Source of the DNA: Trichomonas tenax
Taxonomy: Eukaryota; Parabasalia; Trichomonadida; Trichomonadidae
Direction: 5' to 3'
Assembly (NCBI GenBank): GCA_023091735.1
Contig: JALKBU010000075.1
Location: forward strand, 29,401 to 93,400
Length of the DNA stretch: 64,000 nucleotides
The position numbers and the translations under genes were made by a program. Each line of letters starts with the position of its first letter. Positions within the stretch are counted from its first letter, which is position 1. Positions 27,078 through 38,300 of this stretch are shown here, one piece after another. A model generated the notes under the pieces. The model did no database searches and was not told where the DNA came from. It saw only the letters and a program-made list of their open reading frames with translations.

Positions 27078-28178
27078 TTAAATTAAACCTCTCAAAGCGG
27101 CAAGCATATCGATTCTCTGGTTAAGATTGGAAATCATTTTTCCTATTGATAATTCAGCAAGCGGATGTGTTTCGCCATTTGAATTTTCACCCAGAGCGAG
27201 CAATTTTCTTTCGTCTGGAAGATAGAAAACGATCCTTGGTGTTTCTGACTGTTCACTCGTGATATTGATTGTGTTGCTGATCCAATTTGATCTTTCTATA
27301 TCATAAACATATATTCTTGCTGTTGGAGATGCACAATTTGTTTCGAAAGCAAGGATAGTATTTCCTGATGTAATCATTGTCAGGCACTCAGTGCCATGTG
27401 GTGGTGCACTTCCTGTTGTCGAAATTGGTGTGAATTCCCAATTTTCAAGATTTAATGCTAAGATTGACATCGGGCAGCTTGCTCCATAAATGTAAAGAGT
27501 GGTGTCAATGATGCAGCCGCATGCACCCTGTCTGCCAACAAAATCCGTTTTGATTTCTTGCCAATGATTTTCTTCGATGTCTAAAATGTGTAAACATGAA
27601 AGATTTGAACCAGATGTACCAGCCCAAACAATTAAATACTTATTCCAGAAGGCGACAAGTGGAAGAGCGCATTCTGGAGGAGCATCACCAGTAGTAACTG
27701 GATATTCAACTTCCAGAGTATTAAGATCGACAATGTGATACTCTTTTACGAAACTTGAGGCTGTGATGCCTCCAAAGAAGTATAATTTTGAATTGACAAG
27801 AGCACATCCTGCAGCCGCACGTGGTGTCACATCCTTTACATCAAGCTTCTCCCAGCTATTTGTTTCAATCGAAAATTTCCAAAATTCGTCGGTAAAAGAG
27901 TCATCTTTGTTTCTTCCATAAGCACAAATGATCGCATTTGCTTCTGGCCAGTACATGATTGTCTGTCCGCATCGTGTTTCTGGTGCAGGGCCGTGTACTT
28001 CTATGACGTTCCATGGGTTGTTGTCGAATTGTGGATTGTGATGAATTCCAGGGATTGATTCCATCGATGACGTGATGCAGGATCTGCCGGAGCTCGTCCT
28101 GCGGCCATCTGGTATAGACGAAATCCCCGGAAAGAAATCAGATCGCGTGAGTGATGTTGATGAGGGGCAGTAACTCAT
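27078..28178 (-). CDS. Kelch-repeat beta-propeller protein
   Basis: 366 residues. After a Ser/Arg-rich N-terminus of ~50 residues come about six kelch motifs, each with the pattern of hydrophobic strand, GG or equivalent, Tyr and Trp: CGQTIMYWPEANAIICAYG, AAAGCALVNSKLYFFGG, and later blades ending in W. The short C-terminal helix (NLNQRIDMLAALRGLI) may mediate oligomerisation. Kelch propellers bind proteins; the partner is unknown and there is no BTB or F-box. It is convergent with TOR, 117 nt away, and an initiator overlaps its very short 5' leader. Confidence 0.8.
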   Translation of the reverse strand: MSYCPSSTSLTRSDFFPGISSIPDGRRTSSGRSCITSSMESIPGIHHNPQFDNNPWNVIEVHGPAPETRCGQTIMYWPEANAIICAYGRNKDDSFTDEFWKFSIETNSWEKLDVKDVTPRAAAGCALVNSKLYFFGGITASSFVKEYHIVDLNTLEVEYPVTTGDAPPECALPLVAFWNKYLIVWAGTSGSNLSCLHILDIEENHWQEIKTDFVGRQGACGCIIDTTLYIYGASCPMSILALNLENWEFTPISTTGSAPPHGTECLTMITSGNTILAFETNCASPTARIYVYDIERSNWISNTINITSEQSETPRIVFYLPDERKLLALGENSNGETHPLAELSIGKMISNLNQRIDMLAALRGLI

Positions 28179-28179
28179 T

Positions 28180-28184
28180 TATGA
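28180..28184 (-). promoter_or_regulatory. Initiator TCATA of the kelch gene
   Basis: Predicted start A at 28182 leaves a 5' UTR of only 4 nt, at the short limit for the lineage. Confidence 0.4.
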
Positions 28185-28330
28185 TTTTAAATCTGACTCT
28201 TTGCCAGATAAATCTGACTTCTGGCAAAAAATGAAAATCCTATGTTTGAAGCCTTCTCCTCCATTACAAGTAGTATGTTTCCGTTTATATTCTATAGCCA
28301 ATATGAAAATATTAAATATATATCGCAATT

Positions 28331-29512
28331 TTAGACTATATTAGATAACTCACACACAATTTGAGAAAACATCTCATTAAACCTAAACTCGCTACCAGAG
28401 ACGAGATATAAATTTAGTCCCGCTTGCCCATGCTCTGTTTCAAAGATTTCGGCTTGTAATATAGACTTTTGTTGACCTCTCACATCAATAAGATAACTTC
28501 CGCTTGGCTCTTGTGTAATATTTTCCTCGCCAAAATAAGTTTGGATTGTTTCATAAACAGCGGTAGTTGATATTGAAATAATTGTCGACAGTACACGCTC
28601 TAGTTTGTTGAATATTGGCTTTGGAACAGAGCTGTGTGTTATTGGCTGGAATTGATTACAAGGGGGAATTTCTTGATGTGGATTTGTTTGGAATGAGACT
28701 CTAACTTGATTAAACCATCTATGGTCGCGAACTTGATCTATTGTTGCACGCTTTAAAGGATCCTTATTGAGCATTAATTGCAGAATATCTCTAACATCTT
28801 CTGATAAGTATGGAGGGATAATATTTTCTATTGCAGCAATCTCTTTTGCTATTGATTCATATGAATTTTCACGTGAATCAATTTTGGAATTTCCAAATGG
28901 CAAACTTCCTGTTAAAATTGCTAGTAAAAAGACGCCACAAGCCCAGACATCAGCTTTACGACCATCAAAATTCGGGTTTGTGAAAATTTCAGGTGCTTGA
29001 AAATTAGGAGTTCCATATGTTCCTGTGATAATTTCATCTTCACCTTCAAAATGTGAAGCTAAAAATCCTCCAAGTTTAAACTGTTTATCGACAATAAATA
29101 CGTTTTCTGGACGAATATCAAGATGTACTATTGAATTTGAGTGTAAATAATAAACTGCGTCAACTAAACGATAAAACAAATTGCAAGATAGATTCTCTCG
29201 TAATGGAAAATCGAATTTATAATAATCCAATAACGATAATTCTTCAGATTCAACAATTTGTGCAAGAACATGTGAATTATATGTGGTTTCTATCAATTTC
29301 TGTATATATGGATGTGATATTGAACCAAGAATTTCGTATTCCATTTGAAGACTGTCGAAATAAGATGTATGAAATAAATTTTTGCGCATTAAAAACCTTC
29401 CTGAGTACCTCTTCTTCGTTGCTTTGTCAATTGCTTGAATAATGATGTATCCGTCGCGAGGAGCTCCTTGAAGGAGAGAATACTTTCCACTTGGATCCTC
29501 ACCAAGATCCAT
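28331..29512 (-). CDS. SNF1/CAMK-like predicted pseudokinase with extra C-terminal domain
   Basis: 393 residues, with a kinase fold at about 10-270. The catalytic loop HLDIRPEN keeps the Asp. The DFG position reads GGF (FKLGGFLASHF), losing the Mg-binding Asp, and the beta-3 segment GRFLMRKN has no clear VAIK. APE, DVWACGV and KRATIDQV are present. The C-terminal ~95 residues (ISISTTAVYETIQTY onward) could be a KA1-like domain as in MARK/SNF1 kinases. It shares HLDxRPE and LGxF with the protein at 46373-47179, so the two look like paralogues. Weak or no catalysis is predicted. Confidence 0.75.
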   Translation of the reverse strand: MDLGEDPSGKYSLLQGAPRDGYIIIQAIDKATKKRYSGRFLMRKNLFHTSYFDSLQMEYEILGSISHPYIQKLIETTYNSHVLAQIVESEELSLLDYYKFDFPLRENLSCNLFYRLVDAVYYLHSNSIVHLDIRPENVFIVDKQFKLGGFLASHFEGEDEIITGTYGTPNFQAPEIFTNPNFDGRKADVWACGVFLLAILTGSLPFGNSKIDSRENSYESIAKEIAAIENIIPPYLSEDVRDILQLMLNKDPLKRATIDQVRDHRWFNQVRVSFQTNPHQEIPPCNQFQPITHSSVPKPIFNKLERVLSTIISISTTAVYETIQTYFGEENITQEPSGSYLIDVRGQQKSILQAEIFETEHGQAGLNLYLVSGSEFRFNEMFSQIVCELSNIV

Positions 29513-30027
29513 TTTGATTTTTTTTCTTTATAAGCACATAACAATAACATCAGCACACGGAATTAATGAACTTTTGCCTTTTATTCCAAAGAAAATACAT
29601 ACAATTCTTTAAATCTATTATATCTTCTTTTTTAGCATTCATTACCTAGCAATAACATTTAAGTACATCATTGGAGCTTATCGCACAATAATGATTGTAT
29701 GGTAGAAAGGAATTCAATAATTTTGTTATATCTAATTTTCAAGGCTGCATTTTATTGAAGCTGGGGTTCCATTGAACAGCACATGAATTGCATATCATGT
29801 GCACACAATTTCCAAAAAAAAAGACCTTTGAGTTTCTTGATTTTGATGTCTATTTTGATGCGGTATGGCGCGCATCAGCCCATACGAGCTACTCACAAAT
29901 GATCGGTGTTTGCAAGATTTTGATTTTCAGTGAATGACCGATAAAATCGATATTTCTCGCCCGTTGAATTAATGGAATAATATTCGTTCGATTTTTTCGC
30001 TTGCATAAGGTTATAAAAAACATAAAG
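29513..30027. other. Intergenic region between pseudokinase and Rab genes (divergent)
   Basis: AT-rich, with two compact hairpins in GC-richer islands: GCACATGA/TCATGTGC at 29779-29802, and overlapping GATGCG/CGCATC and GTATGG/CCATAC pairs at 29857-29885. No RNA family was recognised. Confidence 0.35.
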
Positions 30028-30612
30028 ATGACTGATCCAATAACCCACCGCGTCGTGCTTATCGGTGATTCACAAGTGGGAAAAACATCACTCATTCATA
30101 GATTCGTACGAAATTCTTACGAGAAACAGCAAAAAAACACCGTCGGTGCAGTCTTTCATACATATGAGGAAGAAGTAAATGGACAAAAAGTTATTATGCA
30201 AATATGGGATACAGCTGGTCAGGAAAAATACCGCAGCCTTGGTCCAATTTACTACAGAAACGCTTCTGCCGGTATCGCTGTGTATGATACAACAAATCCA
30301 GACTCTCTAAATGGTCTTCAGCAATGGATTAGCGACTTTAAACGTCATACCGATCAACCTCTTTTATTTATTGTCGGAAATAAAATAGATATAGCGAGCT
30401 CCGATACAAATGTTCTCAGAGAGGAAGCCCAAAGCTTTGCTGACCAAAATGGCGCGCAACTCTTCCTTGCCTCTGCAAAGACAGGAGAACACGTCAAGGA
30501 AATGTTTAAATCAGTATTCACAGAGCTTGTAAAATCTGGAAAGATATCTGTTGCCGAAAAGCCTAAGCCTCGAAACACAGAATCTTCAAAACAGTCTGGA
30601 GGATGCTGCTAA
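30028..30612 (+). CDS. Rab-family small GTPase
   Basis: 194 residues from the ATG at 30028; upstream codons in frame lack an ATG. G1 is GDSQVGKT (the position of Ras G13 is Gln). Switch II is WDTAGQEKYRSL with the catalytic Gln, G4 is NKID, G5 is SAK, and the C-terminus GGCC suits double geranylgeranylation. The Rab signatures IWDTAGQEKYRSL and YYRNASAGIAVYD place it in the Rab5/22-like endosomal group by feel, but a subfamily cannot be fixed by eye. It would act in vesicle traffic. No initiator was found near the ATG. Confidence 0.88.
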   Translation: MTDPITHRVVLIGDSQVGKTSLIHRFVRNSYEKQQKNTVGAVFHTYEEEVNGQKVIMQIWDTAGQEKYRSLGPIYYRNASAGIAVYDTTNPDSLNGLQQWISDFKRHTDQPLLFIVGNKIDIASSDTNVLREEAQSFADQNGAQLFLASAKTGEHVKEMFKSVFTELVKSGKISVAEKPKPRNTESSKQSGGCC

Positions 30613-31159
30613 TATAATTATTTTCTTTATTTCTTTTCTATTTGACATTAAATATTTATTTTATCCAATTCTCACATATTCGTCATTGTAACCTGCTTGC
30701 AATGGCATACACAAGTTCAATGTGAAACAATCCTTGATGACGAATTATCAACAATAAAATTCAACCTTATTATGAATGAGAGAGTATTTTAGACAAATTA
30801 TTGCGTGCTTACGGACGTTGCTATGGTAGTGATTGTGTCCTTCTTATCTAAAATCAAGTAATAAAGTCAATAGAAAGTGTCATCAACTTTTAAATTCAAT
30901 TTATCCGAATTTAAAGTGAAAAATAACTCCCTCTTCTTTCAGGAAATAGCCCCCTATCTTTGGGATGTCGCTCCAGGTGTCCCACCCAAGTAATTTATGA
31001 ACGGGGGTCGAGGAAAAAGAAATTACGAATCTTGCTGTAAATAATATCGAAATTTTAAATGCAATCAAAACACGTAAATACACACTCAGCTTGATATACT
31101 TTACATGCTTATATGTACCATCCATAAGAAATCCTTTAATAATGAATTATTATATGTAA

Positions 31160-32426
31160 TATAGGGTGTCGAGAAAATAATTTAGAATCTCAAGTTAGGA
31201 GATAGATGGGAGCAAGCTGAGCACATATAAAAAATCTTTGCCGATGATAACCTCCTTCATTTTTAATATCACACCTATATGTAACTCCCGTATTGAGTTA
31301 TAACCAGATTTTTAGCTCCGAGACCAAAATTCGTTTAAAATTTCCGTACGTTTAGATCATTTTTTTAATGGATTTGCAATATTTGGTCTTTTGTCAGGCC
31401 AACTTTGATAGAATATGAGAAAATAACATAGAAATATTTAAGTACTCTTCGAGCAGGACTACACCATAGATTTTCGTGTCATTCTCTATCGCAACCATTA
31501 AGTTGGCCAAAGTAAGATCCTTGCGTGCGAAATTTTATATCAAATCAAGAATTTTTGGAATGTTGTGCATAGATTTCTATGTCATATTCAGCAATTTTGT
31601 TCTATGCAGATGATAAAAGGCACAATTGCGCCCAATATCTGCTAACCTTTGTGTCATTAATGCATTATGATCCATCTGAACAGGGCAAAATTACGATGGG
31701 TGCCGCACGCTCATTTTTCAGTTCTAAAAAATTTGCTCAACATTTGTCATATTCTGATGTACTTCAATTCCTTCCGACTTCGGTGTCATTTCATTCTTCA
31801 ATAACCATGTGTTGCAATTGATAATTACATACTTTTAATGAACGAAATGCGCTTAGCCACCCATTACACAATTACAAAATTTTTCCGCGAAAAAACTCCT
31901 ATCTTCGATATTTTCATGTTTAGAGGGACAGCAATTGTAAATATCATTAAGAGAGGCCGGAAGTTAAATAATATATGCTTCAAACATTCCATATAGGAAG
32001 AAATCAAAAGTTTGCAATTTGGATTAGATCCTAGAAAGCATAAAAACAAAATGTAGAAATCTTGAGAAAAATCATCGAAAATGAAAAATTTCAAAAATCA
32101 ATCTCAAGTACCTACTTACATTTACCTTCACCAAAACTTCACTATATAAAGTTACACGCAACTTCATTGTTGTAATCCATCTTGAAAAAATTCCAGAATG
32201 ATGCATATTCAGTCCTCAGTATCAAGTTTAAAATTTTTCGAGATGGAAAAATTTGCAAATTTTGTCGGAAACATTTTATTGAATCTTTCTCATCAATATC
32301 CAAAGAACATGCAAAGATATTAAAAATGAATGGGGCTATCATCGCTGGAGATTCTATATCTGTTTTTATTTTTTTGTTATGACTTGTCCATCTTGAGATG
32401 CTAAAGTATTTTCTCGACGCCCTATA
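31160..32426 (-). mobile_element. Degenerate mariner-like (Tc1/mariner) transposon
   Basis: 33-nt terminal inverted repeats at 31162-31194 and 32392-32424 (inward TAGGGYGTCGAGAAAATA, continuing to CTCAAG) match at 30 of 33 positions and are flanked by TA on both sides. The body is 1263 bp, the length of an intact mariner. On the minus strand at about 31870-32060 a frame-shifted transposase relic is visible. SSYMECLKHILFNF resembles the mariner 'NseyYi.iLe..l.pf' block, and just after it the DNA still suggests a damaged D-N-A-P-x-H motif followed by a K..KI..F..KNF stretch. No intact transposase remains. Confidence 0.65.
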
Positions 32427-33356
32427 TAAATTTGATCTACTACAAAAATAATGAAAATTGCACAAAATATTCATGATTTCATATAAAGAACGGCTTTAAG
32501 GTGAAATCACATATACAAAGACTTTAAGTCTCGCGCTTATCATTTTGATTATATTTGATTCTTTTAAAATGACTAAGCATACATATCGCAATGACCCACA
32601 CGCGCCTTTGAAACATATCAGGTATTGAGAACTGGATTAGAAAATGATAAATTTAATGTATTATTCATTCTAATGAAATATCAAATTCAGCATAGATTCA
32701 GATAAATATATGCTGAAATAACATATAAAATTGAATTCACCTTATTACATAGATCAATAATTTAGTAAATTTGCATTATATCAATAATGAAAAATGTAAT
32801 ATTTAGCAATAAGCTATTATAATTACACACTTATCGCTATTATCATATGCATGTTGTATCAATGATGTAAAATGTGTTGCTTACTAATTCAAAAGAAGAG
32901 ATGTAATTTGTTTTTAACCAACTATATGATAATTTGATACAACAATAGTCGGCTGTTGTATGCATATTGTGTGTTTTTCTTGCTGCTGATTTGTTATTGT
33001 GATCCAAAAATCAAGTTTTTAACATATGGTTTTGTTTGGTCTGATATTCATTTTATGAGCATTTAGGAGGTGTGTGGTACATGAGAGAGTGCGCAAATGA
33101 TATTCACTTTTAATCAAGATTATCGAAGTTTTAATCCCTGAAATCTCGAATTTCATTTGCCGCAACTATTGCAACCGTAGCTATCCCAGGTGCTGAGTCC
33201 CAATTTATCCGTTTTAAAATTACAGATTTCTCTGGAGGGAGAACTTTTCACACCCGAGATGTAAAAATTTTTCCCTCCTTTTTGAAAAATCGTTCAATGT
33301 GTAATCAATGGAATTATAATTTATATGCAAAAAGGTCGATATAATAAATGAAGTCG

Positions 33357-33361
33357 TCACT
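33357..33361 (+). promoter_or_regulatory. Initiator TCACT of the second Rab gene
   Basis: Predicted start A at 33359, 23-nt 5' UTR. Confidence 0.5.
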
Positions 33362-33381
33362 TTTCTAAAATCCTTACTTCA

Positions 33382-33960
33382 ATGACACAGGGTTCTAATC
33401 ACTACAAAATTGTAATGTTGGGAAACTCTGGTGTCGGCAAAACTGCCTTTGTGGAGCGTGTGACAAATGACATATTCGTTGATGCCCACGTTCCTACAGT
33501 AGGTGCTCAGTATGTTTCATTAAACTTCGAAATCAATAATACGCCACTCACATTTGAATTCTGGGATACAGCGGGTCAGGAAGTATTTAGATCTCTTGTT
33601 GGCTTTTATGCAAGAGATGCTAAAGGAATTTTCATAGTTTTCGACCTAACAGATGAACAATCTTTCAATGATCTCAAGCAGTGGATCGAATTTTCAAGTG
33701 ATCAAGCTCCTGATGCAAAAATTATCATCTTCGGTAATAAAATTGATTTAGAAGATGCTCGAAAGGTTGCATTAGATAAATTACAGGAGTTTTCTGAAAA
33801 GCATGATGTTGTTTATTTCGAAGGAAGTGCCAAAACAGGTCAATCAGTACGAGATTCTGTGGAGAAAATGGCAGAGATGGTTCTCGCTGCAAATAAGGCA
33901 TCGCAGTCTGATATATCGATTGATAAACCAGTTGCTAAGAAAGAAAAAGGATGTTGCTAA
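33382..33960 (+). CDS. Rab-family small GTPase
   Basis: 192 residues. P-loop GNSGVGKT, switch II WDTAGQEVFRSL, G4 NKID, G5 SAK, and a C-terminal KGCC prenylation site. An acidic/Lys linker precedes the Cys pair. All nucleotide-binding motifs are intact, so this is an active GTPase of vesicle traffic. It resembles the many lineage-specific Rabs of trichomonads and the subfamily is not assignable by eye. It differs clearly from the Rab at 30028, so the two are not a recent tandem duplicate. Confidence 0.88.
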   Translation: MTQGSNHYKIVMLGNSGVGKTAFVERVTNDIFVDAHVPTVGAQYVSLNFEINNTPLTFEFWDTAGQEVFRSLVGFYARDAKGIFIVFDLTDEQSFNDLKQWIEFSSDQAPDAKIIIFGNKIDLEDARKVALDKLQEFSEKHDVVYFEGSAKTGQSVRDSVEKMAEMVLAANKASQSDISIDKPVAKKEKGCC

Positions 33961-34214
33961 AAATTTGTTTATTGAATGAAATAAAAAGGATGTCACGTTG
34001 AAATATATACAGACTCTATTTTCTTGAATAGGTTCTAAATGCAGTATTACTTCTGACTTGTATTAATTGATATCGAATAAATAATTCACAAAATGTGTAA
34101 TCAATATATGAAGAGATAAAACCAGTGCATAACGCTTTCAATTGCCCATGAAGTAAAATGATCAAAAACAGGATAAATTAAAATAAATAAAAAACGGGGT
34201 GTGTTTAAATAAAT

Positions 34215-34790
34215 TTATTGCTTGATATACTTAAGAAGTGGATCATAGTTGAAGCGACCCTTCTCTTCGAAAGCACGAAGAATTGTGACAATACCATGTC
34301 TAGAAAGGTCTGGCTGGAAGCCGCTAAGGATCTGTTCTGCTTCTGATTTCTCAACAACACCCGACTTAGCCTTGTCGTAGTTCTCGAAGAGGGCACGGAG
34401 GTTCTTTGTCTGGCCCATGCAGATCTGAGAAAGGCGTTGGACGACGTTAGAGATATCAGCATCTGGGAACTGATCTGAGTTAGCCTCCATCAAGCAGAAT
34501 GTGTGTGGGGCAGCATCAAGCAACTCGAAGACGCGGCCAGAAGCCTGAATCTTGGCGCCGACGTAGAAAGCGTCTGGTTCGAAGAATTTCTTTGTGACTG
34601 GATTGCGTACACGTGTGCGCTGAAGGAATTTGCCGGCGTGGAAGCCGGAGTTTGGAACGTTAGCTTCGAAGATTGCCATTGTCTTATCGCAGAGGTAATA
34701 GGAGATCATGAACTGACGGCGGCGGTCCTCTGGATAATCAGAAAGCATCTTGGCCTTGAAGTTCAGAACCTGGGTCTTTTCGTCATCCAT
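34215..34790 (-). CDS. DM10-domain axonemal protein, short EFHC/RIB72-like
   Basis: 191 residues. Residues ~5-95 form one DM10 domain (LNFKAKMLSDYPEDRRRQF, NSGFHAGKFLQR, FYVGAKIQASGRVFELLDA), closest in pattern to the third DM10 of EFHC1/EFHC2/RIB72. A C-terminal EF-hand-like region follows (LRALFENYDKAKSGVVEKSEAEQIL). EFHC proteins are microtubule inner proteins of axonemal doublets. Those proteins have three DM10 domains and ~600+ residues, so this is a one-domain version; a complete ORF with its own Inr argues against truncation. Strong C-biased codons. Confidence 0.8.
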   Translation of the reverse strand: MDDEKTQVLNFKAKMLSDYPEDRRRQFMISYYLCDKTMAIFEANVPNSGFHAGKFLQRTRVRNPVTKKFFEPDAFYVGAKIQASGRVFELLDAAPHTFCLMEANSDQFPDADISNVVQRLSQICMGQTKNLRALFENYDKAKSGVVEKSEAEQILSGFQPDLSRHGIVTILRAFEEKGRFNYDPLLKYIKQ

Positions 34791-35321
34791 GTTGAAAAAT
34801 GTGAGGTAACGTATTTAGTCACTTTTACATTTTGAATCTAACTGACCATTTGAGCGGATTTAAGCTTTCTATCGCATATTTCTCGGTAAATTTTCAAAGA
34901 TTGCATAAAAAGAGAATATTAACGTAAATCATCTTTTAGCGCTATTCCAGGCTTTCAGGTATTTTTCTAGTATTTGCCAATAGTTTCACTTTTTCAAATA
35001 TATCTTCGGTAAAAATCATAGTTTTAATCATCTTTATCTGATCCCTTGGCTCCGTGAGCTTATTGATACATCACTTTCATGGCAACAATACACAAACACG
35101 AATCTCATGATAACCATATATAACATACATTCTATCCAAAGTGATATGAATATAAAAATTATTTATTGTCGTTTTCAACCCATCATTTACATTTTATTCC
35201 GTTTGCAAACTGTAGGGAATCTCTCCCCTCACATATATTTTAATAAATTAATTAAATAAATAATCATTGAAAATTTGAATCATAAAAATATATATAAATT
35301 TTACCAAAAAACAAATAGATA
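34791..35321. other. Intergenic region, no gene seen
   Basis: Upstream of the DM10 gene it holds that gene's Inr and an AAAAGTGAC word (34815-34823, sense to that gene). Nothing else is recognisable. Confidence 0.4.
34800..34804 (-). promoter_or_regulatory. Initiator TCACA of the DM10 gene
   Basis: Predicted start A at 34802, 12-nt 5' UTR. Confidence 0.5.
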
Positions 35322-38300
35322 TTAAGCTGCACGAACTTGCAAAACAGTACTGAGCTTTTCAAGTTCGGGATTTTCCGCAATCAGATCATTATCGATATGA
35401 AGAACTCCAAACTCACCATTGATCATCAAGTTAAGCGCCTTCTCGGCTGTTGGACCGCACAATACAGGAATGGCCTTACCAACAAGTGGAACGATTGATA
35501 TAATTCCTTTAACCATGCATGCGATGACTGACTTTGGATCTTTCACGATCTCTGATACCTTCTGAGAGAATTCGATGAGTTTGAGTATGTCGCTTTCTGG
35601 CTTAGCTATGACAATGTAGCTTGTTATAGTAATGGAGATTCTGATGATTTCGTATTGTTCTTCTAATTCAGAAATTGTCTTGAAATCATCTTCTGTGATA
35701 GCCTTCTGGAATCTGTGTCTGAGGACAAAGAATGGGCCTCTATATGGTATATCAATACCTATGAGTGTGAGCCTTTTGAGAAGCTTAGCATACCAAGCCT
35801 CGGCTTCAACTAGATCTGTGATATCCTTGAAGATGATGATCTCGTGGTTCTTGCCACACTTGAACTTCTGTACATCCATTGTGACTTTCTTTCCTTCTTT
35901 AGATGTAACAGTGATTTTATCACCGATCTCACCAAAGAAGTTCTCGAGCATATTGCCAATAATCTGGGCCTTTGAGTGAGGAGTGAATGAAAGAATCTTC
36001 GAATTGCAAGCAACAATAGCCCCGTTTGTTCTTCTGATTACAGTTGGGAATGGGAAGTCATCGACATAGTCCGGCTCTCTACTTTCTAGGATATCAATAA
36101 CGTTCTTGAGACGGTCATTATCATCAAAGGCTGTACATCTGATGAGAATGTTAGATGCACGCATCCAGCCTTTGTTCCAGGCAAGGAAGTTAATGATAAC
36201 AAACATTGAGCAAGTTAACAAAACAACTGCAACAATTGTCATCCACCAGAACTTCGATGGCGCACACTCAATCTCATTCCATAAATGAGCCATCATCTTA
36301 GGGATAACCTTCTTTTGGATAACAGATAATTCATGCATAGCAAGGTGGCGAGCATAAAGGAATGGATATGAGTCTGCCTGTGAGATATTAGTGATAATTA
36401 CTTGAGCAAACTCTCTGATCTTTGCAAGCAATCTGTCACGTTCTTCAGTATCATCGAATACAGGAACCTGTCCAAATTCGTGAGCAAGCTCAATAATCTT
36501 TTCAGTGAAGAGTGATATATTTCTTGAAGCATAATGAACAATGCCCATGTAAATTGATCTAGCAAAATCATCATTCTGCTCCTTTGGTAAATAGAAGAGA
36601 ATGAATGACAGAGCCTGTTGATATAAGTAACCTATTCTTCCCGAAAGAACAACTTGTTCCACCTTTGCACTCAAATTCTTTTCTGCTTTCTCCAGCATTG
36701 AGAAGTATGAGTGTGTGACAAACAATAATATCAAGGCCACTAATATAACGTATGATAATGGGAATAATATGCGAAGAGGTGTTGAGTCAGCATACTCACA
36801 TCTGTGTTCATTGAAAATTGTTGCTCTCCTGACCGCTTCAAGAACAATTGTCGTGTACCTCCAGAAGTTATACATAACAACTAACCAGACAGCAACAAAT
36901 ACTGTGAGTAATGCTATAACACCAAAGTAGGCTGACTTTTCAACACTCTTAAAGTCTAAATGGCGTTTCTGAACGATTGTTTCGAGATATGGGAAAACTC
37001 TGTGAATGTTCTCGCTCATAACAACACTATAGCATAAACGTGTGTGAGGATCAGAATCTCTAACATCACCTTCATGCATTGATAAAATGAACGAAACTTT
37101 GCGGCAGTTTGGAATACGTGGATCAAAACTCAAAGAATTGTGTTCCAAGTTCTTGAGCCATTTAACGATTGATGGAACATTAGGTGAACGTGGGAACTTC
37201 GATCTTAAGTCACTAGCATCACTATCTGAGAATGCAAGTATGTCAATGATTCTCTCAACACTTGGTTGTGTGAACGATGAGTCGGCACTTGCAAGGAAGT
37301 TAGCTGTAAGTGTATTTGTGGTGTTGATAAGGTCAAAAGCAGTTCCTGTATCAATACAGATTCTATCGAAGTGTTTGTTATAAGAGCGAGCAAATGTGAC
37401 GATCATCATTAAGGACAATATGTATATAGAGATTGTGACAATATAGAGGGGCTTCAGAGCACGCGAGAGTTTGCCATTAAGGTATTTATCAACAGGTGAG
37501 TCCTCATCTACTGTCTCATGTGGCTGGCTGTTTGGTTTGAGGAAGCTGTAAACAGTTCCGGCTGGTTCTCTGAGTAATGAAAGAGTTGTGAGTGGACGGC
37601 GTTTAGCTTTTATTGGATCTTTGAGAGTATTTAAGAAGTAATCTTCACCAATCTGCTTGATGAGCTGAGATTGTGGATATCTAAGTAACGCAAGTGTTAT
37701 CTCAGAATTTGTCCCGCCAATAAGATCCCACATATCGCGAATTGTTCTGTGATCATCGTCGAGATCTGTCCAGAATTTCTTCATAGCATCTGAAACTTTT
37801 TCTGTGGCTTTTCGTAAATGATCAGCTAAACTCTGAACTGATGGTTCTGAATCATCCTCAAATGAATGCATAAATATGTTAACTTGATGAGCAAGGAAAT
37901 ACAAGGATGATTTTGTGTTTGGAGTGATGATTGGTGCCTTAATTTGGATGTCATCCAAATTGATTCCTTTCACAAGGCAAATTCTTGTGATATCAACAAG
38001 GAGTGGCATAGATGATCTTGTCTGAGCAATATCGTTGAGATAAGATATATTTGCAATTTCTGGGCAAGAATGAATGTAGGCGTATCTAACTTTGGCAACA
38101 GCTGATGTATCTGTTGGTGTATTCTTGATATCGAATATTGAAGCAGATCCATCCCTTGCATTTGTATGGTAAAAGTTGATAAAAGTGTTTGAAAGGCATA
38201 ATGAGAGGAAATAAAACAAAAGACCAACTGGAATGAGAATGAATGCTCCTTTTGCGAAGATAATTGCTACTGTTGAGAAAATTCCAAAAATAAAGTAATC

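Larger units (their letters stand above)
30613..33381. other. Gene-free stretch between two Rab genes, containing a mariner-like relic
   Basis: About 2.8 kb of AT-rich DNA. The centre (31160-32426) is a dead DNA transposon described separately. A stop-free plus-strand frame at about 33138-33343 (for example ATVAIPGAESQFIR) lacks an ATG at its head and has no recognised family; it could be another coding scrap. Confidence 0.5.

Noticed and set aside
29779..29885. Two GC-richer hairpins
   Set aside because: Kept only as a note in the intergenic entry; no RNA family, promoter or terminator supports an ncRNA gene.
31579..31821. 80-codon plus-strand frame inside the mariner-like element
   Set aside because: On the opposite strand to the recognisable transposase relic; judged a chance frame.
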